A DNA stretch of 64,000 bases, from NCBI RefSeq assembly GCF_033439725.1, contig NW_026944385.1, forward strand, positions 124,001 to 188,000, in the 5' to 3' direction. Below the pieces are notes generated by a model. It ran no database searches. It saw nothing but the letters and a program-made list of their open reading frames with translations, and was not told the origin of the DNA. Every line of letters starts with the position of its first letter. The first letter of the stretch is position 1. A program made the translations under genes and the position numbers. Below are positions 22,501 through 32,104 of the stretch, piece by piece. This DNA comes from Neurospora tetraspora. Taxonomy: Eukaryota > Ascomycota > Sordariomycetes > Sordariales > Sordariaceae.

Positions 22501-24837
22501 AAAAAGGAGAGGCGCTATATAAATTATAGTTCCTCCTAATATTAGGTAAAAGAATATCCTAAAAATAAAGGTAAAGGTAAAGTTATACGGCTATAAAGTA
22601 TTACCATTAAACCGGTTGAGGATTTTAATAATAATAAAATTTATAATAATTACGAATAGCCGTCCTAAGGAATTGGGAGTTACTTAGAAAATTTTATTTA
22701 GGGAGAAAAGGTTAATATTATTACTCCCTAGAACTTTTAAATAATAGCGTCTATTTATAACCGATTTGTTAAGGTTATAATAGGTTGCAGCTATACAAGT
22801 TAGTAGCTACTATAAGGAAAGGCTGTATTATATTACTTTACAAGTATAAATAGTAAAAACTATATTGAAATTATATTAAAACCTTATTACTATTCTATAC
22901 TTATAAGGAAATAGGGAGGCTATAAAATGCTATTGCCTAGATAGGGTAGTCTTTTAAAGGCTATAGCGCTTCTTTAGTAGGATAGTTAGGATGAGGGCTT
23001 ATATTAATAGATAGGCTAAATTATAACAGCCTAAGTTATATAGTAGTTTAGAAATACGCGTAGGGGAGGAGTTGCTCCCTCGCTCTAGCGCCCGCGTACG
23101 CGTACAATATAAATATTAAGGTTAATGGTTCCTAGGGGTTTAATTTTTATAATAGGGCGTATAAACACTTTGCGCTAGCCGTAGAAATATTTCGTCTACG
23201 TCGTTTTATTTATTTATTTATTTATTTATTTATATTATTTAGGGTATTTAGTCTAGGAGTATTCGCTACATCTTTGCGGTATAGAAGTCGTTTATTTGGA
23301 AGCTATAGGGATATTTCTATATGTATAATAATTTTCATTGTTATCTTTGTATGTAAAGGGGAATTGGGGGGTCATATAAGGGGCTAGCGCTCAGAAGTCG
23401 AGCCTAGCTATAAGCCAGAGTTATAGACCTTAGACCGGGCCTACAAACCCGCTTACTACCTACCCCTTAATTAGCTAGGCTTCTAATACATAGGTATTCT
23501 TCCAACCCAGTCGGGCTTATAGGACCTCTTCTTCTCCTTATCAACAATCTTAAGCTCTGTTCCACCCCTACTACCGTGCACACCTAGTAGACCCGTGATA
23601 GGAGGATTCTAGCAACTATTATAGAAGTAATAAAACTTTTCGAAGACCTTACGAAGAAGTTCGAGAAGAAAGAACCCTTTTTTATAATAACTATCCTATC
23701 TCTCTACTACTTTATTGAGAAACTTATTAAAATAAAAGTATAATTTGGAGGTAGTATTACTTTTGAATTATTTGAAGGATTAAGTATCTTAAAATTAAAT
23801 ATTATTATCGCCCCCGATTTTATTACTTTCTCTATTTAATATAGTATTCGTATACGTACCTTCCGTAGCTAACCCTCTTAATTCCCCTCCTTTTAATTTC
23901 CTTCCTTTCAATTCCCCTCCTCTTAACCTACCTCTTATCAATAGTAATTTCCTAATAACCCGCCCGTCGATTATACTAATAATATAATTAATAAGGGTAT
24001 AGAAACCGTTGGTTTAATATTCGATAAAATATAGAAGGTTAATAGAGTAGTACTTAATATACTAAATTATATATATTTTATACGTTAGTTATTGAAGGAG
24101 ATAGATCGATAAGAGAATAGGCCCTATTGAGTAGGATAATGCTCTTAAAGAATTCTAATTTATTTATAATGAGAATTATATTAATTAATTAATTAATTTA
24201 CTAGTACCTAATATTAGTAATTAATAGGCAATATAAATTAATAATAATTAATTAATCGATATAGATTTCTACAATACCCTCTTATTAGAGTTAAAGAGGG
24301 AGGATAAGTTAGACCGCTACCTTAACGATGATATTTACGCGGTTAATAACGTTTTAGGGTAATAGAAGGCCAACGAAGGTATATACTTTCAGTTATTACG
24401 TATAGTATTTAACTTCTACTCTATACCCTGTATAGTTAATAATTGTGAACGTTCCTTTAGCAGCGCTAAATTAATTGTCGATAGCTAGAAGTAAAGCTTT
24501 ACCGCTAAAACTATTAATACTATCGAGAGCTTAAAGTTTTAATTAGTATTTAGGGTACTAAATTATATTTATTATAGTTAAACGATGTATACGACGTCGT
24601 AACTGTTGTAAGGAAGGGATTTATAGCTGCTAGGAGGTTCTGAGCGTTCTGGAAAGGTAGAAATCGTAAGAATCCGAGTACTTTTGAGATTATAAATACC
24701 AAAAACGCGATTTCAGACATCAAATATTGGCAAGTAAACAAATACAAATAAATACAAATAAATATGCACGCATATTTGACCTACTCAAATAAATACAGAT
24801 CGATATTTATTTGTATTTGCTTTATTTCCAGCGCTGG
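19575..24837 (+). mobile_element. RIP-degraded hAT DNA transposon carrying a nested LTR element
   Basis: An abrupt, very AT-rich island. hAT transposase pieces read on the plus strand: about 20,834-21,088 (RLRCFSYVLNLGVKAAI, then FREWCKEGSVGKFYNVIQFI, matching the hAT core) and about 24,420-24,545, the C-terminal dimerisation segment (NNCERSFSSAKLIV). The frame continues across the nested insertion: KRLPKDD before it, ILATIIEVIKLFEDLTKKFE after it. The right end has a 17-bp subterminal inverted repeat (24,749-24,765 with 24,803-24,819) and the palindrome CCAGCGCTGG. The left boundary is unclear; CAGGGCTCCGAATA at 19,441 is only a weak candidate end. Stops and transition changes are scattered throughout, so it is inactive. 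Confidence 0.7.
21341..23600 (+). mobile_element. Short LTR retroelement nested in the hAT copy
   Basis: A fossil. Two direct LTRs of 226 bp each (21,341-21,566 and 23,375-23,600) enclose 1.8 kb, and a perfect 5-bp target duplication GGAGG (21,336-21,340 and 23,601-23,605) flanks the element. A purine-rich tract precedes the 3' LTR. The interior is too short for gag plus pol; a Ty3-like gag-type stretch is recognisable near 21.85-22.2 kb, so it looks like a gag-only, non-autonomous element. It is heavily broken throughout. By hand alignment the LTRs differ at about 32 of 226 positions, nearly all transitions, so RIP prevents dating by a clock. Confidence 0.82.
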
Positions 24838-24843
24838 ATGTGT

Positions 24844-25059
24844 TCAACCCAGTTGTTGGTGGGCTGTGTGAGATGACGACATTGTCGGCGTTGTTGTGCT
24901 TATGATTTGTATTGTGTGGTGTTGAGAGTCGAAAAATTGAAGGTATCAAATCAGTATGGCTGATGTCTCCTTTTGTGAGATGGCTTTCGGGAGAGAATGA
25001 GGGTTGCAAATCCAGAACGACGCGGTGTTTTAACTGCCCTCGAAATTGCGACCATGGAA
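24844..25059 (-). pseudogene. 5' remnant of a fourth accessory family gene (D)
   Basis: The minus strand carries TTCCATGGTCGCAA (25,059-25,046), GGGCAGTTAAAAC (about 25,040-25,028) and, about 148 bp further, an ATG at 24,882 that opens MSSSHTAHQQLG before a stop. The order and spacing are the same as in the promoters of the genes at 14,448 and 16,752, and MSSS is the start of two family proteins. The sequence is then cut off at the transposon edge near 24,837, with no downstream exon. I read this as a family member truncated by insertion or deletion at the island boundary. Confidence 0.6.
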
Positions 25060-25099
25060 CGAAAGGACCCCAAGTTCCACCTTCAATGGATGCTATCTT

Positions 25100-26947
25100 C
25101 ATCTGAAAAGCTTATTCGTGATTAGCCACAGCCGTTAGCTCGAGGTATTGAGGATTGAAGACTCCTATTGTTCTTGATATTTTCCAGCTGTTAGCCCACC
25201 CGCCACCGGCATGGTGGACCCACTCCTTATTCAGAAAAAGCAGACAATAGGATGAGGGCCAGGGGTGGGGTGTACCTTGACTTAGCCAGTAAATTCATGC
25301 AGTGTCTGAGAGATGGGATGATATATACACGCTCCACCCGATTGTCAACCTGAGGTTTGAAGCCGGACGTTTTGGCATTGTCGCCAGCTGTCGAGTGTCG
25401 GGAGCTGAACCTTTGGTGGCATTGAGAGCCGGCATTGTGTCAAACTCCAGTCGTGCCCCTGGTGCTTTGTGTCGAGGACAGGTCCATGTATTGTATAGAT
25501 GTGTTGATTCGGGTACCTAGGTGGTGTGAGGACGAGAAAAAGATTGACAAGTCAGTAGAAAACACAGCGCAGACAGTTAGTCATCAAATAGGTAGAAAAA
25601 GAGTGGAGAAGAAAGGGATGTGTTAGTGATAGTGCAGCCACTGGATTTTGATTGCTATAGTGAGTGAGCACTAACAGACGAACATGGCGTGCAACACAAC
25701 CGAGACAGCCCAAAAAGCCCAAGGGGACGCAAAAAAAAAATAGCGATAAGAGTTAATCACAATTTGAATCAAGCATTCAATTACCCCCCGAAAAGTCCGA
25801 CAACTTGGACGGGTGAAGTTTGTTTCCCACGCAAGTCGACAGTAAAAACCGAAACGAGTCTGGGATCAGGAAGTGAAGGCCGGGCAGGCATCATGCACCA
25901 GCTGCAGTGCCGACCTGTTGTCGGAACCGTCGCACGCGCGATCAAAAGTCAAGATAGAAACTTCGCTCAAAAAAAGGGAAAATGGAAGATAAAAAATGCA
26001 GAGAGCACGCTTATGTGATCAACGACCGTTGAGGGCGACAAAAAAGGCAAAAAGCTCAGTCGCCCAGGAGTCTTGGGGGAACGAACCACCATGCTCCAGC
26101 TGCGACCTACGAAAACTGTACCACGGGTACCGCGCACACCGGCAATGTTTTCATGAACGGAGCCGCTCGGCCATTTGGCCAATTGGTCCGCTTTGGAGGG
26201 CTTGGTGCAGGACCTTATATGGCGCGTAGAGGGGTTAAAACGAAGGGATGGGATGAAAGGCGGACTTGTACGTACAAGTACAGTACCGGTGGACTTCGAA
26301 GCACGGCGCATTGTTTGTTCTAGGTCCATCAACAAGGACAACAGCAAAAGGAGAGACTAAGTCTTGAAGACCTACCAGCACATATGATGCTGGAAAGCGG
26401 TGTATGGAGTCAATGCCCTGTCAGAAAAGTATCGGTATCGGACTGGGCAAGCTCCTGGAATAGTGACTGCTGAATCTCTCCGCTTGGTAGCCTGGCGTAG
26501 CAGTAGCCTGGCGTAGCAGCAATGGCATAATGAAGAATGAGTGAAAGGTGACAGGGGACATGGAAGATCATCAGAACATCCTTATAACTGTGCTATCGTC
26601 GGGAAATGATATCAGAAAGAGGAGGGAGTAAGAATGAAGGCAGTCGAAGCCGCAAACCGGTGGTCGTCATGTCACAAGTGGTGGGTGGAGAAAAAGTAGG
26701 GGACAAGACAGGAAGGGGTGAGAAGTGGAAGAAGACATGGACAGCTACATCTGGCCCCAAAAAGCAAGAGAAGGGCGAGAGGAGTGATATTTGTAGTCAC
26801 AATTTGGCGGCTAAGAATCGCACTTGCTTGCCCTGAGTTGTTCAGTTTGTATTTGTGTGGTTTGTATCTGTCGTTGCTCCGCGCAAATACTAATACAAAT
26901 TACAAACGCCTGCCGATGTGGAACCTCGCAGTTGGGTTCAACGCCAA
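25100..26947. other. Intergenic, no supported gene
   Basis: Scattered open frames only, with no domain, signal peptide or splice continuity. Normal base composition resumes at the island edge. A 17-bp direct repeat (GTAGCCTGGCGTAGCA type) lies near 26,487-26,520. Confidence 0.45.
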
Positions 26948-27633
26948 CTATGGATCCCACCAGTCCGGCTTCGTGTAGAATATGTTTGAGAGCGATAGTT
27001 GAGCATAGGAATGCCGCGCGAATGCCGCTACAGAGACAAGCTGGCACGACACTTCCAATGTCCGCGATAGTAAGTGAATCGGGCTTTGGTTTACGTGACT
27101 GTACTCGCAGAGCTCGGAGTCGTTGAAGTTGATTGGGACAGAAGCCTGCATATCAGTTAAAGTCAGCACATGGTCAATTCTTCGCGGAATACGACACCAA
27201 GAACACTTACAATTTCTGTGCGTGCAAGCAATGATGAGGAGCCGTGCCTACGTAGCTGGTCAAGAGACGTCCGCCCTTTCACTGAACTCGAACTGTCGAG
27301 GTCGGGGCAGGATAACCGCAAGTTGTCGGGGGATTGAGTAGGGAGCACCGGAGCAGGCACGCCGGTGCTGGTATTCTCGGCCGGAATGGCGCACACGACG
27401 TCAGCAAAATCCTTGAATGGCTGGCGCTGCGTATCGCTGAACTTGTCCATCGGCTCCAGCCATGTCTCCTTCTTACTGCCAGTGATGGTATGGAGGTTGG
27501 AGGAGTCTTTTGGCGTTAAGAGTGAAGGTGCGTTGTGCACGCGGTTGGGGGTCGTCAGGCAAGAGGTCGAAGGGCTTCGGGTTAATGATAGATTGGATGG
27601 AAAGATGAATGGAATCAGAACTTGTTGTGCTGC
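26948..27633 (-). CDS. Possible gene of unknown function, 5' end not found
   Basis: Two open segments, 27,633-27,211 and 27,145-26,948, join in phase 0 over a 65-nt GTAAGT..CAG intron to give about 205 residues. The first is Ser/Thr/Pro-rich (LSLTRSPSTS, LPTQSPDNLRLSCPDLDSSS); the second ends IFYTKPDWWDP. No ATG opens the first segment, but an acceptor-like TAG sits directly before it, so another 5' exon is implied. No domain is recognised. It could be chance open frame. Confidence 0.28.
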
Positions 27634-27639
27634 CTACTA

Positions 27640-29200
27640 TACACCTTCTTCAAGTTGTTTTCCAGAGACCAGCGAATATGATGGGACAGAAAAAGGTGTG
27701 TCATCAAGGGAAATGTGGATGTCAAGACAAAACTTGGCGACGAGAGAAGGAACGTTCACCGAAGGCACATTCGACCCCACCACCCCCACCCTCTCCACCA
27801 CCAGCCTAGCAGAGCCAGCTGCATTGCCATCACTGCATCATCACCCTCCCTCGTTACCACACTCCCTCTTTCTGCTCTAACCCCTCCTCCTGGATACTCG
27901 AAGAAATCTGGTAATTCCCCTTCTCAAGTGAGGAGACTAGAGCACCAGTCGCGACGGGAAACATCTCGATACCTGTTCGCGGCCGGACAAAGGTTGAATG
28001 CAGCAGCTTGAGTGGAGGAGTCCATGTTTAACAGCTGTACTTACCCAATGTCACATCGAGGAATAACATGACATGCAATTAGACCCAGAACATTGTTAGA
28101 AGTGACAGATGACTCAAATTCCTTTGTGCTTTTCCTCCTTTTCGACTTCAGACCTGACTTAACGAGTAACTTGTCGAGGAAAGAGTGAAGGAGTGAAGTC
28201 AACGGCGGGGCATCGTCAAACCCCGGTCGCGCACAGCCACACCCACACACGCCCCACGAACTTCCCCTGCCAAGATCACAGTTCGTTCTGTTTACGGAAG
28301 GAAGGGTGGGGACCAGGGACGTCAACGGGATTAATTGTTAGTGCACCACTCCATGTTGAAGGAAGTTGCGGCTCAAAAGTCTTTGCATGACAGCTACTGG
28401 TGCAGATGACGTGAAGCAGAAACTTTCTTGATCATGGACTTCTGTCAATGTCGGACTCTCTGGAGACTTGGGTGAACAATGCCACTCACAACAAAGACAG
28501 CGAAAATGCGATGGGCCCCTTCTTCGATCTTTCCTTGTCCCAGCTCAGATCTTTGTTCCAGAAATTCAGTGCGGAGCGGGCCGAATTGGCAGGAGCAGTG
28601 GTGGCCGTGGTGATATCTGTAGATGTCGCGAAGATGGAAGTGTTCCTTCCTAGACTCGAGCGAGAACACAACGGAACAAGATTTCCACCCAAGCAGCCCA
28701 TTCAAATTCAATCATGTTCGGTTTTGTCGCGACTGTTTTCATCCTCCTCTCCCTTCTTGGGTTGACTAGCGTTGCGTAACTGAAAGCTTTTTCTTCTGAC
28801 CCCAAACATAGTGCAACCAATTGACCCACGATATGAGAACAAGGTTATTCCATCATATGGTCCTTTGCTGACTCACTTGTCCAATTGACAAGTCCAGACG
28901 AAACACGTCCGCGCCGGCCTCTGAGTTGATAGCGACCGCAAGATCCACCCCACCATGCCATCCCATGTTTCCGCACGCCAATTGCCCATCCCGGTAGCCT
29001 ATTGTCTTATACAATGCAATAGGGCATATCTCCACCATGTAGCGATGAGTTTGACCTCATGCGGGCCGAGAAAGAAACAATGGGTAAGTTCAATGCCCGG
29101 GACAACAGAGCTGACAGTTTGCAAAAGTGATCAATAGGATCAACTGTATGGAATAGGCGATTAGCCCAGTCAATGGCAACAATGGATGTCTTTCGTCAAT
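27640..29200. other. Intergenic, no supported gene
   Basis: An ATG-started 105-codon frame at 28,448 is the only candidate and lacks corroboration. Nothing else seen. Confidence 0.4.
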
Positions 29201-29206
29201 GTCCCG

Positions 29207-29216
29207 GTCTTTTAAG
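29207..29216 (+). promoter_or_regulatory. TATA-like element of the gene starting at 29,353
   Basis: GGTCTTTTAAGAATC about 140 bp before the ATG, the same spacing as in the minus-strand family genes. The TTCCAyrGTCGCAA block is not seen here. Confidence 0.35.
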
Positions 29217-29352
29217 AATCTCACTTCTTTGTTCGAGCTCTCTCCTCAAGCAATCCCGACCATCAATCACAATTTCGATAACCATCGTAACTTGTCTCAA
29301 CTCCAAACCGAGCAACTTTCGCCAAGTACCAGACATCACTTCTCAAGCAACC

Positions 29353-30485
29353 ATGTCATCACCAGCAACCCCCATTGAGAAGGAAGCTCAGCGAGTTATC
29401 CCCATTGAGCAAGTGAAGGGACCATTCGTCTACCGAGCCTCGAATAACGGAACCCCCGCTGAGGGTCCGTACGGGTATGTCCTGGACTGGACAGAGGTCC
29501 ATTTGGGCCTGTACAGGTATGGACATACTAGCACTCACATCTCATCAGAAGTAGTTGAAGCTTTGACGGGGATGCTAACTATCTTTACAGACACCTTGCG
29601 CTTCATGAAGAAGGTCAAGATGACTCTTCTCATGAGCTAGACCATCATGCACTCCTCAAGATGGCCCGGGACATTCAAGGGAATCTGTCAGATGCCTTTC
29701 CGTCTGATGAAGTATACGAAACGGATCCCGTCGAGCGGGAGAGTAGGTTTGACAAAGATGACGCTCAAGCCATGTCATTCTTAGCCGAACAGCTCAGGTA
29801 CTTTGAGTGGGAAACTTCCCAGTGGGCGTTATTCCAACCTTACCGTCAAAATCATCTGGAGAAAGGCATCAGTCGCGAAGAGCTTTGCCGTGCCTACTAC
29901 AGGTGGCTCATTGACTCCCTTGAGCGTCATGACGAGTTGGTCCGGTCTGAACCACTGCGGATTAACAAGATTCTTCAAAGAAGGCTGGTTTTGAACCTTA
30001 GAGATATGTACCCCGAGTTGTTGAGCGACGAAAGAAACCCACCTCCTTTGGACACTACTAGCCAAGCGCCTACTCACACTCCTGCCCAACCACCATCTTC
30101 TCCGGCTCTAGCACCAAAAGGGCCAGCAGCGCCAGCACCACAACCACCGGCCGATGCACCTCAACCCCCAGCAGCCGCGCCTCAACCGCTGGCCGCCCCA
30201 GCCGCCCGCTCCACCCCTGACCGCGGCAAAAATCAAAACAACGTCAACAGCCTGCATCGCGCCATAGCCAATCCCATTCCCGAGTCTCTGCCCGAACCAG
30301 AAATCCAGCAGCCCACTAGACCTGCCAAACGCAAGAGAGCACCCTGCGCGCTCACTCGCGAGCTACGCTCCTTAATCCAGCTTGGAGGACCTGGAAACGC
30401 TCTCGTTGGAAGGGCTGTTGTCATTGAACCTGACAATGCTGATCAGCAGGAGCCACAGGAGAACGGTCCTAATGTAGCAGGATGA
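29353..30485 (+). CDS. Protein with helical domain and C-terminal QLGGPGN motif, accessory family member E
   Basis: Two exons: 29,353-29,516 and 29,591-30,485, joined over a 74-nt GTATGG..CAG intron in phase 2, giving 352 residues. The start MSSPATP resembles MSSSATP of the gene at 14,448. The middle has a predicted helical domain (about residues 105-200) with FEWETSQWALFQPYRQNHLE and ISREELCRAYYRWLIDSLER. A Pro/Ala-rich linker follows (APQPPADAPQPPAAAPQPLA). The C-terminus has AKRKRAP, then LTRELRSLIQLGGPGN, the same motif as in the gene at 16,752. No catalytic residues or signal peptide are seen. Opposite orientation to the other family genes and on the other side of the transposon island. 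Function unknown. Confidence 0.75.
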
Positions 30486-31255
30486 GGGCGCAGGTTGCGT
30501 CGTAGACTCAACGGCCGTGTGGTTCCACCGGAGAGTTAATTTGCAAGTATTGGGGATGATTCTTCGGTTGGGATGATGGAGATAGTCTGGCTGTTGGGGA
30601 GATAGTCTGGCTGTTGGGGAGTTAGATTAGTACTTGGTGTGTGAGTCTGGTTGGATAACAGAATTTACAACAAATAGCCAGGATGGTGAGGTCGAGCAAA
30701 GTCGAGCAATGTCTGTTCGGATATGAAGAAGACAGAAAGCAGGTTTACAGCTGTACACTGCGACAGGCCTGGATCGGATGGCTTGTGTTGAGGAATAGAG
30801 TTTGCAATACAATCGTGAGGAACATGCTCACATTGCGCGCATGTATCTTGCCTCTGACGGTCCTTAACGATCAAATCGACGGCTTTCAACGTTGACGTCA
30901 CCCTTGTGCTTTTTTTTTATGTATGTTACGGGCAGGGAGGTTCGGTGTAAATTTCATACCCGACGTATTTCGTACCTTCCACAGGTTCGTGCCTCCACCA
31001 AACCGCCGCGCCTTCCAATTTATTCCCCAGTCGGCACCAAGCAAGCAAGCAGTAACTAAGGTTTCCATGACCAGGCACCCTCCGTCTACCGAGTTCCATT
31101 CACCGCTGTTGCTTGTCCACAGACTGCCTGCCTGCCGGAAGCGCCTCGAGGGATATTTAAGGGCAAGTTCCTCCTCCCCCTACCCCTCCTCCCACACAAC
31201 CACAAAACAACAAGCAAGCGCAGAAAAGCAAGCAACTGTCGCGCCAACAAAACAT
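30486..31255. other. Intergenic with probable promoter of the FHA-kinase gene
   Basis: A 20-bp unit (GATAGTCTGGCTGTTGGGGA) is repeated twice at about 30,585-30,624. A C/T-rich tract at about 31,165-31,200, followed by A-rich sequence, resembles a fungal core promoter or 5' UTR that the adjacent element has separated from the coding region. Confidence 0.4.
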
Positions 31256-31885
31256 GAGAAAACCTCAGCGCACTCTAAGGTTAGCCTACACGCACTCTAA
31301 GACCCATAAAATCCCAAGGGTTAGGGTCTTTGGCACCCTATGACACCCTATGATACCCGATATTAGAAAGTCCACTTTTACCCGTGAAAATAGCCCATTT
31401 CAATGCGCGAAACATTGCACCACATTTCGTGAAATTTTTGGCCAGTCTTGCACATTTTGAGCATGCTTTTGTACAACGCAATACGACCCAGCGAATTAGC
31501 GAGTAAGAATCACCATAATGACAGGAACCCATGGATCGTATGGCAATACATGCCGGGCAACAGTAAGAACCCGATTATATTGAACGATTCAAAGTAGATA
31601 TTACCAAACAAATAAATAAGAGAAGGATTTCAGGGATCAAATTATCAAGATTGTATTGGGCACGAGGCTGACTGTGCGTGCCGGGTTTGGTGGGTTCAAA
31701 TCACTTCGATATAGGGGATTCACAACACCACGAAAAGTATCACAACTTTTACTCTAGCGGGATCGATGTTTGGAACATTGAAAAGACCCCAGTTTACCAT
31801 ACAAAACGACCGTATTTATATGACAGCTGTCATATGGGTCTTAGAGTGCGTGTAGGTTGGGCTTGGAGTGCGCGGAGGTTTTCTC
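31256..31885. mobile_element. 630-bp MITE-like element with terminal inverted repeats
   Basis: Inverted repeats of about 53 bp (31,256-31,308 and 31,833-31,885) both begin GAGAAAACCTC and end ACTCTAAGACCCATA; the few differences are mostly C/T. The 8-bp duplication CAAAACAT flanks it (31,248-31,255 and 31,886-31,893), which points to the hAT superfamily. The interior has no coding capacity. It is a plain non-autonomous DNA transposon inserted about 220 bp before the FHA-kinase ATG. Confidence 0.85.
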
Positions 31886-32104
31886 CAAAACATCAGCATC
31901 TGTCACTTGAACGGTTCTTACCATATCCTCTCTCCCAGGCAAGAGCTCCTTCCTCTTGCCGACCTTGAAGTCTTTCTCGACGTCGCACTCCTTGCAGCGT
32001 ATCTCAGCCTTCAGCCCAAATTTCAAAGGCCCTCTTTCGGCTCATCTCCCCATCACTTCTCCCTCATCCCATCCTCTTCTTCAACAACGTCAACCAGGAC
32101 CGCC

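Noticed and set aside
28448-28765. ATG-started 105-codon open frame with alternating acidic and hydrophobic residues
   Set aside because: No domain, splice support or promoter motif, and the opposite strand is also open. Could be a small gene, but evidence is too thin.
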